From the NCBI GenBank assembly GCA_030618495.1, contig JAUXDE010000040.1, positions 1-14,179 on the forward strand: a stretch of 14,179 nucleotides of DNA, in the 5' to 3' direction. How positions within the stretch are numbered: position 1 is the first letter of the stretch; each line of letters starts with the position of its first letter. The translations under genes were made by a program, and so were the position numbers. This stretch comes from Clostridia bacterium (GTDB lineage Bacteria; UBA6262; WVXT01; JAUXBS01). The notes below the pieces were generated by a model. That model saw only the letters and a list, made by a program, of their open reading frames with translations, did not search any database and was not told the origin of the DNA. Positions 1 to 7,421 of the stretch are shown piece by piece.

Positions 1-2536
1 ACTTTCCTGTCTTTGGCATTTTATCTATTTCTTTTTTTATCAGTTCCGCGTCTCCGGCCCCAGGATTGAGTTCCAGGTACTTCCGCCAATAACCTGCCGC
101 CTTGCCGTAATCCTCCCTGCCGAAACACAGGATGCCCGCGTTCTTGTACGCCGACGCGTACGCGGGATTTGCATCCATCTCCCTTTTGTACGCCTCTATT
201 GCCTTCTCCGTTTGTCCCGTCTTATCATAGGCAATACCCAGGTTGTAGTTAAGTTCCCTGTAATCCGGTTTTAACTCCAGCGCTTTCTCAAGCTCGCTTA
301 TCATGGCGTTCCAGTCACTGCCGCTGTACCTCATGGCGAGATTGAAATGCGCGTCGAAGTACTGCGGGTTTACCCGGGTTGCCTTCCTGAACATGCCGAT
401 TGCCTTTTCATTCATGCCCATTTTACTGTAAACCGCGCCGAGGTTATTGTACGCTTCGGTATAATCGGGTTTTTTCCTTATGGCAATTTTATAATTTTTT
501 ATCGACTCCCCGTTTTTTCCAATCGCATCATACAATGCCGCAAGGTTGAAATACGCCGACGCGTAGGAGCGCTTGAGGCTGATTGCTTTCCTGTATTTTG
601 TTATCGCCCGGTCGTGATAACCCCTGCGAAAAAGCATGTTGGCGTAATTGACGTAACCCTCGGCATAGTCCGGTTTGAGCCTGAGCGCCTCTTTAAAGGC
701 GTTCTCGGAATCATCCCACTTCAATTTCTTCTGATAAAGCACCCCCAGGCTGCTTTGCGCCTCGTAAAACCCGGGATATATGTCCAGCGCTTTTCTGTAT
801 TCGTATTCCGCGGCATCATCCATCCCTATCAACTCCAGGAAATTCTTCGCCGTGTTATGGCGCAGGTACGCCTGCCTGAACTTCCATGCCCCCCTGCCGT
901 TACTCGCAGTCTCTATTCTTCTTTCTATCCCTGCATGGTCATTAAAATCAGTACGGTATTTCCTTATCATATCCTCATTTTCCACAACGCGCTTTACAAA
1001 TACGGACGCGATGCCGTCGAGGTACACGAGCGCCCAGTCACGAGACGCGTACAACTCCGGGATGAACCTCCGGGATTCGGATGAACCGTGGGTGAAGAGA
1101 GTGTAATCAATACCGTACTTTGCGGCAATGACCTCCCATGATGAAGACCGGTTTATCATCTTCCAGTAATCAATCAGGAATTCATCCCCGAACACCTCCC
1201 ACCTGCCGTCGATGAAAACCTTCCTTTCGGGCCAGCACCTCCAGGTGAAGTATCCACCGACACTGCCGTTGTTGAAAATATTTCCGCTGATATTGTTTTC
1301 CCTGATAAAATCAACCGCCCTTGACGGGTATTCCGTTTCCGACTCCCCCAGCCCGAACCACGAGAGACTTCTCTTTTTATAATAATAACCGCCTGTAATT
1401 ATTCCCGCAATACCCACGACTATTAATATCCCCGTCACGAGCCGGAAAACATGTTTCATAACGGGAACTGTTTTCGCAATAAGCTCCCGGTGGTTCTTTT
1501 TGGGGATAATTCCCGGGAATGCCGGTAAATCACCTTTAATATTATCGAATATCAAGGGCATCGCGACAAATCCGAGTAAAGGCATATTCCTTCTTGCAAG
1601 CAGCGACACGTACAGGACGCCTGCAAAAATTATCACATTGCTTACGTTTAACTTCCTGATATTTATAAGAATACTTGCCAGGGACATCAGTATCGTAAGC
1701 TTGAACAGGACCACCGCAAGTTCGTCACCCGCGCTGTACAGGGACGGTTTTAGCTCAGCCACCAGCTGCATCCATTCGCTTGCCCCGCTGCCGATCTCGG
1801 TGAATATTAGGAAAGGATAAAGCGCTCCCGAAAATCCCTGCGGGTTGATAAAAGACACGGCAACCGTGGCAAAAGCGACAATAAGAAGATTCCTGTATTT
1901 CCTGCCCTCTATTATATGAGCATCCGGCGGGCTGAACGGAAGCCTGAGGTTCTTTAACTTCCGGGATATTTGTTCGCCCGCAAGGTACGCCAGCACCATT
2001 ACTATACCTATCACGTGCAGCCCGTGCATGTTAGACCACACGATATGCGCCGGCGGCAGGAGCCAGATAAGATTTTTATTCTTGTATTTGTAGGCGTTAA
2101 GGATGTACATGTAAAACGCCATGAAAAGAAACGTGAACATCTCGGGCCTTACAAGCAGCCTCTCGTTTGTCATTAAGACCGTGATAAGAAGTAAAATCAG
2201 CGAAACCATGAACCTGCGCCTGCTGTAACCGGTTTTAAACAAAAGGAAAAACGCCAGGGCAAATACCAATAACCTCAACAAGGGAAGACCGTTGATTCCA
2301 AATAGAGCGTAGAAACCGTAAAGAACCAGCTGGAAGAGCCAGTGGGAATCAATCCACCTGCGCCCTTCGGCTGTAAAGGAGTAGGCGTCCTGTTTCGGGA
2401 CGGAGTGGGTTTTAAATATTACCTCCCCCGTCTTCAGGTGGAACCACACGTCAGAGCATGTCACGGGCCGAATCAAAAAAACAACCGTAAAAAGGAACAA
2501 AAGAATTATAAGCGTATATCTTACTGTCTTTTCCAT
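1..2536 (-). CDS. Polytopic membrane protein with C-terminal TPR domain (3' end cut by window edge)
   Basis: My hand translation of the minus strand stays open from the ATG at 2536 to the window edge: 845 complete codons and no stop. The start is fixed by an in-frame TAA four codons upstream and an AGGGA ribosome site just before the ATG. The N-terminal half is strongly hydrophobic, with many membrane segments between about residues 5 and 400. An early DVWFH motif (residues 29-33) is followed by SHW (64-66), RPEMFTF (130-136) and WSNMHG (167-172), a pattern I associate with GT-C-like bacterial membrane proteins. A probably extracytoplasmic region has NNGSVGGYFTW and FIDGRWEVFG. From about residue 560 to the edge there are about eight TPR units. 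Only the extreme C-terminus is probably missing, because the tail aligns to the end of the neighbouring TPR protein. It lies 23 bp downstream of that gene and is probably cotranscribed. A role in surface glycan or protein glycosylation is inference; the substrate is unknown. Confidence 0.88.
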   Translation of the reverse strand, partial: MEKTVRYTLIILLFLFTVVFLIRPVTCSDVWFHLKTGEVIFKTHSVPKQDAYSFTAEGRRWIDSHWLFQLVLYGFYALFGINGLPLLRLLVFALAFFLLFKTGYSRRRFMVSLILLLITVLMTNERLLVRPEMFTFLFMAFYMYILNAYKYKNKNLIWLLPPAHIVWSNMHGLHVIGIVMVLAYLAGEQISRKLKNLRLPFSPPDAHIIEGRKYRNLLIVAFATVAVSFINPQGFSGALYPFLIFTEIGSGASEWMQLVAELKPSLYSAGDELAVVLFKLTILMSLASILINIRKLNVSNVIIFAGVLYVSLLARRNMPLLGFVAMPLIFDNIKGDLPAFPGIIPKKNHRELIAKTVPVMKHVFRLVTGILIVVGIAGIITGGYYYKKRSLSWFGLGESETEYPSRAVDFIRENNISGNIFNNGSVGGYFTWRCWPERKVFIDGRWEVFGDEFLIDYWKMINRSSSWEVIAAKYGIDYTLFTHGSSESRRFIPELYASRDWALVYLDGIASVFVKRVVENEDMIRKYRTDFNDHAGIERRIETASNGRGAWKFRQAYLRHNTAKNFLELIGMDDAAEYEYRKALDIYPGFYEAQSSLGVLYQKKLKWDDSENAFKEALRLKPDYAEGYVNYANMLFRRGYHDRAITKYRKAISLKRSYASAYFNLAALYDAIGKNGESIKNYKIAIRKKPDYTEAYNNLGAVYSKMGMNEKAIGMFRKATRVNPQYFDAHFNLAMRYSGSDWNAMISELEKALELKPDYRELNYNLGIAYDKTGQTEKAIEAYKREMDANPAYASAYKNAGILCFGREDYGKAAGYWRKYLELNPGAGDAELIKKEIDKMPKTGK

Positions 2537-2559
2537 GTTTCCCTGTTATTTTTCCGTTG

Positions 2560-4695
2560 TCATTCAACTTTCAGCGATTTTAACCTCTTGATTTCCTTTG
2601 CCACGACAGCCCCGTCAACAGCGTCCGAACATAATTCCAGGTACTTCTCCCAGTTTTTAACAGCTTGTTCGTTTTTTCCCGAGTTATAGTACAGGATGCC
2701 CGCGTTTTTGTATGAAGAGGCATACTCGGGATTGATATCGATTTCACTGTTGTATTCGTTTATTGCTTCTTCTATCATTTGCTTCTTCTCATACGCGACT
2801 CCAAGATTATAATGCGCTTCCTTGAATTCGCCGTCAAGTTCTATTGTCTTCCGCAGCCACTCAATCATCTCGTCAATCCGGTTGATACTGTACGTTATAG
2901 CAAGGTTAAAGTGCGCATCCGTATATTCTGGGTCCTTCTTCACGGCGGTCATGAAGATTTTTATTGCCCTGTCAGTCAACCCCTTTTCCCTGTATATAAC
3001 AGCCATGTTGTTGTACGCCTCTGCATGGCCAGGGTCATACTCAACCACCTTCTTGTATATCTCCAATGCCTCATCGCTCCTGCCGGTATCGGCGTAGGTG
3101 ACCCCGAGGTTGAACCGCGCGTCCACGTACGATTCTTTAATCGAAAGGGACTTCCTGTAGTTGGCTATCGCCAAATCGTATTTCTCCATCCTCTTGTAGG
3201 CGTTGCCCATGTTGGCGTACGCTTCATAATAGTTTTTATTCATCCTGATTGCGGTTTCATATTCCCTTATGGCATCATCGTAGCGTTCCAGCTTCTGGTA
3301 AGTGTTTGCGAGGTTATTGTAAGTTATAATGAATCTCGGATTTATTTCAAGTGACTCCTTGTAGTACCGTATAGCCTTATCATATTCCTCCTTGTCGGAA
3401 TAATGAATTCCAAGGCTTGTAAGGGCCCTGAAACTCTTATCCCTGCTCTCAAGCGTTTTTGACCACAGCGTAAAATCGCTCCGCCAGTCGGCGTTGCGGA
3501 ACACGGTTAATACGGAATAAAGGACAACCATCACGGCCACAAGAATATACACGGCTTTTTCCGTCTTTGCGAACCTTGCCGATTTTGAAACAATAACCGC
3601 GCAGAGCATGCAGAAGCCAACCGACGGCATGTAAAGGAATCTTTCGGCTATCAATGCCTGCAGGGGCACGATGTTTGATACCGGCAGAAGGGCGATGATG
3701 AACCAGAATATACCGAAAGTCGCCAGCTTCGAATACCTGTGCGCCTTAAACGAAAGCAGCAACAACCCTGCCGCAAACAGGAACGAGAAAATAACAAACG
3801 GCTCAAGGATTGTCATTGAAACCGGTATATCGTAATCCACGCAGAGATTTACGGGTAACACCAATAGCCTGGCGTAGTGGACGAACACCTTCGACATGGT
3901 AAGAATGGTGGGTACTATGCCCCCTCCCCAGTATGACTGCTGGCTGACCCTGCCGATAGCGGCATAGCGCAAAACAAGGTACCCGGCGCTCAGCAGGAAA
4001 AAGGGGATGTACTCTTTCAGCAGGCTGAAATCCCATTTCTTCCTGTAGATGAGTTTCGACCAGTTTCCTGGATACATCACGTAATCATACGCTATGATGA
4101 TAAGGGGGAAACATATTGCCATTTCCTTTGTCAGCAGCGCCACCGCGTACAGGATAACGGATAGCCTGTAATCCCCGGACTGTTTAACGTTGAGCCTGTC
4201 CCTGTACCTGATGTAATAATAAAAGGACAGCAGGCAAAGGAATAAACATATCGTGTTCCCCCTGCCGGCAATCCAGGAAACCGCCTCCGTCTGTACGGGG
4301 TGCGCGATGAATACCAGGCCTCCAACCAGGGCGGGCAGGTCTTTCTTTATTAACAACCTTAAAACGAAAAACACCATTACGCCCGCGAGTATATGGAAAA
4401 GTGTATTGAGTATATGATAACCCGCGGGATTCATCTTCCATAATTTGTAGTCCAGGGCAAACGTAAGAGTAACTATGGGCCTGTAGATATAAAACTCACC
4501 CTTTGCTGAAAAGTACTGGGCGGAAACAAAATACCCCGGGATATTCTTAAGGCTCCTGATAGCCTTGTTATCAACGATGAACTCCTTGTCATCGTACACA
4601 AAATCATTTCTGAAGGTATTGGAAAAAACGATTAATCCAACCACCGTTATCAGTATTACCGCCTTGTTTTTCTTAATAAAATCCATAACTTTCAT
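2560..4695 (-). CDS. GT-C-like (TMTC/PMT-type) membrane glycosyltransferase with TPR tail
   Basis: This is a 711-residue protein. Residues 1-400 form a multi-spanning membrane domain with features of TMTC/PMT-like GT-C proteins: an acidic YDD in the first external loop (34-36), YRPI plus LDYKLW (71-86), GYHILNTLFH (92-101), HPVQTEAVSWIAGR (132-145), and ERFLYMPS (351-358). GT-C enzymes transfer sugars from lipid-linked donors on the outer face of the membrane, often to proteins, and the first-loop acidic residues are usually catalytic. Residues 420-690 hold eight TPR units, expected to bind a partner or acceptor protein. The start could be the ATG at 4695 or at 4686 (M4); the ribosome site is weak for both. 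The gene follows a low-GC TA pair after 105 bp and precedes a second TPR membrane gene by 23 bp. The architecture resembles eukaryotic TMTC O-mannosyltransferases. Family-level assignment is fairly sure; sugar and acceptor are unknown. Confidence 0.85.
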   Translation of the reverse strand: MKVMDFIKKNKAVILITVVGLIVFSNTFRNDFVYDDKEFIVDNKAIRSLKNIPGYFVSAQYFSAKGEFYIYRPIVTLTFALDYKLWKMNPAGYHILNTLFHILAGVMVFFVLRLLIKKDLPALVGGLVFIAHPVQTEAVSWIAGRGNTICLFLCLLSFYYYIRYRDRLNVKQSGDYRLSVILYAVALLTKEMAICFPLIIIAYDYVMYPGNWSKLIYRKKWDFSLLKEYIPFFLLSAGYLVLRYAAIGRVSQQSYWGGGIVPTILTMSKVFVHYARLLVLPVNLCVDYDIPVSMTILEPFVIFSFLFAAGLLLLSFKAHRYSKLATFGIFWFIIALLPVSNIVPLQALIAERFLYMPSVGFCMLCAVIVSKSARFAKTEKAVYILVAVMVVLYSVLTVFRNADWRSDFTLWSKTLESRDKSFRALTSLGIHYSDKEEYDKAIRYYKESLEINPRFIITYNNLANTYQKLERYDDAIREYETAIRMNKNYYEAYANMGNAYKRMEKYDLAIANYRKSLSIKESYVDARFNLGVTYADTGRSDEALEIYKKVVEYDPGHAEAYNNMAVIYREKGLTDRAIKIFMTAVKKDPEYTDAHFNLAITYSINRIDEMIEWLRKTIELDGEFKEAHYNLGVAYEKKQMIEEAINEYNSEIDINPEYASSYKNAGILYYNSGKNEQAVKNWEKYLELCSDAVDGAVVAKEIKRLKSLKVE

Positions 4696-4716
4696 TTATA
4701 AATCCAATCCTTTCCT

Positions 4717-4736
4717 CCCGCCCCCCAGTGGGCGGG
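4717..4736. repeat. GC-rich hairpin in the leader of the glycosyltransferase operon
   Basis: CCCGCCC (4717-4723) and GGGCGGG (4730-4736) form a perfect 7-bp stem with a 6-nt loop. In the leftward transcript it lies about 20 nt before the ATG at 4695, just upstream of AGGAAAGGA. No T-tract follows on either strand, so it is not a simple terminator. It may be a dispersed intergenic palindrome or a 5' stabilising hairpin. Confidence 0.5.
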
Positions 4737-4739
4737 TGG

Positions 4740-4754
4740 TGTAACATTGTTACA
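4740..4754. promoter_or_regulatory. 15-bp perfect palindrome, candidate operator
   Basis: TGTAACA-T-TGTTACA is a perfect odd-length palindrome between the toxin stop and the glycosyltransferase start. Its centre ACATTGT is identical to the centre of the palindrome in front of the antitoxin gene (5463-5469). It could be a second site for the ribbon-helix-helix antitoxin or a site for another dimeric regulator. Binding is inferred only. Confidence 0.4.
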
Positions 4755-4775
4755 TTTTTAATGAAAGTGGTACAA
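4747..4775 (-). promoter_or_regulatory. Weak candidate promoter for the two TPR membrane genes
   Basis: On the minus strand TTGTAC (4775-4770) and TAACAA (4752-4747) are separated by 17 bp. Each box matches the sigma70 consensus at only three positions. The -10 box would sit inside the palindrome at 4740-4754, the same geometry as at the antitoxin promoter. That resemblance is the main reason to list it; readthrough from the TA operon is an equally good explanation for transcription. Confidence 0.22.
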
Positions 4776-4800
4776 CTTTATTGAAAAGATGGGGCATTTA

Positions 4801-5217
4801 TTAAATATCACCCGTACTGTTTTTCTTCAATTTATTCCATAATTCTCGAGGAGATATTATCAACACATATTTGTATTTTTTAATTTCCAGCAGATCTTTA
4901 TCCCCGGTTACAATAACATCAGCCTTCCCCGAGACAGCAGTCTCAATTATGGGAATATCATTTTTGTCTCTACATTTTATTCCTGACAGTTTTACGGGTT
5001 TTACTATTAAAGCTTCTTTTCTCAAGTATTCCTTTATTTCCCTGGTAACAGTTCCGGGTAATTTCAATGTCCCGGCTAAATGGTTTTCCACTTCTTTTAT
5101 TATATAATCGCTCAGAATGAATTCATGTTGTTTAAGACAACATTCAAATACATCATTGCATATCCCCCTTCCTGCGAATGCGGAAATAATCACGTTTGTG
5201 TCCAACACAATTTTCAA
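4801..5217 (-). CDS. PIN-domain toxin of a toxin-antitoxin pair (COG1569-type)
   Basis: This 138-residue PIN-domain protein is a probable Mg2+-dependent RNase that would cleave RNA when freed from its antitoxin. Visible acidic residues fit the PIN active site: D6 in the opening MKIVLDTNVI, E42/E44 in the helix after SDYIIKEV, D84 and D87 in RDKND, and D106/D108 in VTGDKDLL. The start codon is TTG, overlapping the antitoxin stop as TTGA (5217-5214); the family consensus begins exactly here, so translation is probably coupled to the antitoxin and weak by itself. Length is normal for the family, close to the 'putative toxin-antitoxin system toxin component, PIN family'. The gene is clearly more AT-rich than rsmA or the glycosyltransferase gene. 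The RNA target is unknown. Confidence 0.85.
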   Translation of the reverse strand: MKIVLDTNVIISAFAGRGICNDVFECCLKQHEFILSDYIIKEVENHLAGTLKLPGTVTREIKEYLRKEALIVKPVKLSGIKCRDKNDIPIIETAVSGKADVIVTGDKDLLEIKKYKYVLIISPRELWNKLKKNSTGDI

Positions 5218-5432
5218 GATATTTCCTTCATTATATCCTCATCCGTCAATAAACCCCGGGCTTCCGCAAACGGAAGGACCTTGTTTCTTAATCGACGATA
5301 TTTTTTAATTGCGATATATTTTACTATCGCTTCTCTTAATATTTCACTTTTGGAAACATGTTCTTTTTTTGCAGCTTCATCAATATCTTTTTTAAGTTGC
5401 TTGGATACTCTTATCGTTATTGCATCAGCCAT
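5214..5432 (-). CDS. Ribbon-helix-helix (CopG/MetJ-type) antitoxin
   Basis: This 72-residue protein begins with a beta-strand (AITIRVS, residues 4-10) and two helices (LKKDIDEAAKKEHVSKSEILREAIVKYI region, about 13-40), the ribbon-helix-helix DNA-binding fold that works as a dimer. The basic, then acidic, C-terminal part (about 44-72, with PFAEARG and TDEDIMKEIS) is the expected toxin-neutralising tail. AGGAGG at 5445-5440 is an ideal ribosome site seven bases from the ATG. A strong promoter and palindromic operator lie directly upstream, so autorepression with the toxin as co-repressor is the expected control. The antitoxin is therefore translated efficiently, while the toxin uses a TTG overlap, which would favour antitoxin excess. 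Low GC like its partner. Confidence 0.85.
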   Translation of the reverse strand: MADAITIRVSKQLKKDIDEAAKKEHVSKSEILREAIVKYIAIKKYRRLRNKVLPFAEARGLLTDEDIMKEIS

Positions 5433-5453
5433 TTTCCTGCCTCCTTTTTAATG

Positions 5454-5478
5454 ATATGTCTTACATTGTAATACATAT
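5454..5478. promoter_or_regulatory. 25-bp palindromic operator of the TA operon
   Basis: The outer arms ATATGT (5454-5459) and ACATAT (5473-5478) enclose TTACA-T-TGTAA (5461-5471). Apart from the central base, only one pair (5460/5472) is mismatched. Beyond it AATGA (5450-5454) and TCATT (5479-5483) also pair, shifted by one base, and the latter overlaps the rsmA stop codon. The site covers the -10 box of the TA promoter. Ribbon-helix-helix repressors bind such short symmetric repeats, so repression of this operon is a well-grounded inference. Confidence 0.7.
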
Positions 5479-5493
5479 TCATTGTTTCGTCAA
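5465..5493 (-). promoter_or_regulatory. Sigma70-type promoter of the TA operon
   Basis: TTGACG (5493-5488) and TACAAT (5470-5465) are separated by exactly 17 bp, matching consensus at five of six positions in each box. The -35 box consists of codons for Leu-Thr near the end of rsmA; the -10 box lies within the palindromic operator. Transcription would start near 5458, giving a leader of about 25 nt with the AGGAGG site. Confidence 0.7.
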
Positions 5494-6297
5494 GTGTTTT
5501 TTTATCAAATCCGAAATGGCCGCAAACTGGCTGATGGACAGTTTTTCCGGTCGGATATCGCGCTCTACCCCCGCCCCTTCCATCGCTTCCCACAGAACGC
5601 TTTTCTCCACGCCAAGCATGCCGCTTACGGAATTATACATCTTCTTTCTCCTCTGGGAAAACGCTGCCCTTGCCATTTTGAAAAAGAATTCCTCATCCTT
5701 AACGCTCACCTCCGGCTGTTTCCGGACGCACAACTTTATAACGGTAGAGTCAACCTTCGGGATTGGAAGAAAAACATTTCTTGAAACCCTGAAAACCTTC
5801 CTGACATCACAGCGGTACTGGATCGCCACAGACAGCATTCCGTAGTCCTTCCCCCCGGGGGAAGCCGTTATTCTGTCCGCGACTTCCTTCTGGACCATCA
5901 GCACGCACTCCACCGGCCTGAACTCATGGGGAATTGACAGAATTCTCATTATTAGAGGAGTAGTTATATTGTACGGCAGGTTACTGATAATCTTAACCGG
6001 AAACCCCGGGATTGAAACACGCTTCAACAGTTCTGCCAGGTCAATTTTCATGAAATCATCGCTGACGATTTCAAGGTTCTTATAAGATTCCAGTTTCTCC
6101 TTCAATCTTTCCGATAACACCCTGTCAATTTCAACCGCCACAACCCTGCCGGCTTTATCTGCAATACCGCCGGTCAATATGCCTTTACCCGGGCCTATCT
6201 CTAATACGGCATCATGCGGCTGGATTTCAGCCTCTTTTATTATCTTCCTGGCAATGTTGTGGTCAATAAGAAAATTTTGTCCCCAGCGTTTTTTCAT
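5479..6297 (-). CDS. rsmA: 16S rRNA (adenine1518-N6/adenine1519-N6)-dimethyltransferase RsmA (KsgA)
   Basis: This SAM-dependent enzyme dimethylates two adjacent adenines in the 3' terminal hairpin of 16S rRNA during late 30S assembly; loss gives kasugamycin resistance. The 272-residue length is normal. The family start MKKRWGQNFL is present. The SAM-binding motif is EIGPGKG (33-39) with acidic VEID (55-58). The catalytic motif IV is NLPYN (106-110). The conserved FLPIPKVDS follows (176-184), then AAFSQRRKK (211-219). Its start lies 35 bp inside pdxA, so the two are translationally linked; a weak AAGG lies in pdxA. The final codons also hold the -35 box of the downstream TA promoter. Confidence 0.97.
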   Translation of the reverse strand: MKKRWGQNFLIDHNIARKIIKEAEIQPHDAVLEIGPGKGILTGGIADKAGRVVAVEIDRVLSERLKEKLESYKNLEIVSDDFMKIDLAELLKRVSIPGFPVKIISNLPYNITTPLIMRILSIPHEFRPVECVLMVQKEVADRITASPGGKDYGMLSVAIQYRCDVRKVFRVSRNVFLPIPKVDSTVIKLCVRKQPEVSVKDEEFFFKMARAAFSQRRKKMYNSVSGMLGVEKSVLWEAMEGAGVERDIRPEKLSISQFAAISDLIKKHLTKQ

Positions 6298-7288
6298 GTT
6301 TTACCGCAAACCTTATTGCTTCAACCATGCTCCGCGAATCAGCCTTGTTCCTGCCGGCAATATCAAAAGCAGTCCCGTGGCAGGGAGAAGTCCTGATAAA
6401 AGGCAGCCCCAGTGTAATATTTATGCTCCTGCCGAATGCGATAATCTTAACGGGAATGAGCACCTGGTCATGATACATTGCCACTACAATATCATACCTT
6501 GAACCCGCCGTGTCGTACATTACCTTGTCCGCGGGCAAGGGCCCTTTAACGTCCGCCCCTTCCCCCCTTGCCTTTTCAACCGCAGGCAGAATGATTTCCT
6601 TCTCCTCCGTACCGATAATACCGTTGTCCCCCGCATGGGGGTTTAAAGCCGCAACCGCAATCCTGGGGGATTCCATCCCGAATTTCTTGAGCGCCTCATT
6701 GGCCAGCAGAATAGCGCGGTATATTTTTTCCTCCGTAAGCTCATGCGCCACTTCACTGACGGGAATATGCCTTGTTACCGGGATAGCCCTCAGGCTCCCG
6801 CCGGCAATCATCATTGCGTAATCATCAACTCCCGCAAGCTCCGCGATGAACTCCGTATGGCCCGCGTGCTTAAACCCCGCCATGCGGACGGATTCCTTGC
6901 ACCAGGGAGCCGTTACCACCGCGCTTACCTCACCCCGCATAACCATTTCAACGGCTTTCCTGACATATTCCACCGCCGCCCTGCCGCATGCTTCATGGGC
7001 TTTACCGGGGCTGATATTAGTTAAATCCATGTCTGCCGGGTCAATTACATAAATGGCGTTTCCGGAGCCGCCCGCTTCTTTTAATTCGCTTATTTTTTTC
7101 ACTGCAACCGACGGCATGCCCATGGAACAGGCATCCATCCCGTTAAACTGCTTCTCCATAACGCCGGCATTCCCTATAACAACCGCCCGGCACATGTCCC
7201 GGACTTCCTCCGTTAAAAGGGCCTTCACCGTAACTTCAGGCCCTATTCCCGCCGCGTCACCCATTGTCACAGCTATCAAGGGTTTCAT
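6263..7288 (-). CDS. pdxA: 4-hydroxythreonine-4-phosphate dehydrogenase PdxA
   Basis: PdxA oxidises 4-phosphohydroxy-L-threonine with NAD(P)+; the product loses CO2 to give 3-amino-2-oxopropyl phosphate, used in the DXP-dependent route to pyridoxal phosphate. The 341-residue protein has the N-terminal GDAAGIGPE (10-18, usually GDPAGIGPE), the metal-site histidines H144 (HAGHTEF), H218 (LNPHAGDNG) and H273 (YHDQ), and the C-terminal TSPCHGTAFDIAG (300-312). The start at 7288 has AGGGGAGAG as ribosome site. The gene sits only 19 nt after an intrinsic terminator and overlaps rsmA by 35 bp. The pdxA-rsmA pairing downstream of a surA-type gene is also seen in E. coli. A PdxA2-type paralogue acting on another phosphorylated acid cannot be excluded, but the gene order supports B6 synthesis. 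Confidence 0.95.
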   Translation of the reverse strand: MKPLIAVTMGDAAGIGPEVTVKALLTEEVRDMCRAVVIGNAGVMEKQFNGMDACSMGMPSVAVKKISELKEAGGSGNAIYVIDPADMDLTNISPGKAHEACGRAAVEYVRKAVEMVMRGEVSAVVTAPWCKESVRMAGFKHAGHTEFIAELAGVDDYAMMIAGGSLRAIPVTRHIPVSEVAHELTEEKIYRAILLANEALKKFGMESPRIAVAALNPHAGDNGIIGTEEKEIILPAVEKARGEGADVKGPLPADKVMYDTAGSRYDIVVAMYHDQVLIPVKIIAFGRSINITLGLPFIRTSPCHGTAFDIAGRNKADSRSMVEAIRFAVKHEKTLGTKFSY

Positions 7289-7307
7289 TGTATCTCTCCC
7301 CTAAATC

Positions 7308-7329
7308 AAAAACGCCCGTTCCCGGGCGT
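7308..7329 (-). terminator. Intrinsic terminator / possible attenuator just before pdxA
   Basis: Read leftward, the stem ACGCCCG / CGGGCGT (7329-7323 with 7318-7312, 4-nt loop) is followed by a run of five T's (7312-7308). It lies after the surA-like stop (7422) but only 19 nt before the pdxA ATG. There is no room for a promoter between it and pdxA, so pdxA-rsmA must depend on readthrough or regulated antitermination. Confidence 0.7.
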
Positions 7330-7421
7330 AAAAACATCGTGTTTTTTCCAAAACTCGTAATTCAGCGGTATATCACCCGTCTTCAGGTGAACCTATTGAT
7401 GTATGAATAAATAGTATTTAC
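7330..7421 (-). other. Structured intergenic leader between surA-like gene and pdxA
   Basis: These 92 bases hold no plausible gene. In the leftward direction they contain a small hairpin TCACC/GGTGA (7390-7386 with 7377-7373) and an A/T hairpin AAAAACA-CGA-TGTTTTT (7346-7330) directly abutting the terminator stem. I recognise no known riboswitch consensus here. The arrangement of two hairpins then a terminator next to a start codon fits an attenuator leader, but no alternative antiterminator pairing is obvious by eye. Confidence 0.35.

Noticed and set aside
347-1084. Long plus-strand open frame (245 codons) and its neighbours at 780-1106, 1500-1820
   Set aside because: They are antisense to the TPR membrane protein, which reads continuously with clear TPR and membrane motifs; their own products show no family features.
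2427-2440. 14-nt string CCCGTCTTCAGGTG repeated exactly at 7376-7389
   Set aside because: One copy codes for HLKTGE in a conserved motif of the membrane protein; a single 14-nt match within 14 kb is near chance expectation.
2600-3430. Periodic DNA pattern of about 102 bp, CRISPR- or satellite-like at first sight
   Set aside because: The period is that of 34-residue TPR units; the DNA copies are diverged and coding, and there are no identical repeats with spacers.
4717-4736. GC hairpin considered as terminator of the TA operon
   Set aside because: In the leftward direction it is followed by AGGAAAGGA rather than T's, and it lies beyond the possible operator and promoter of the next operon.
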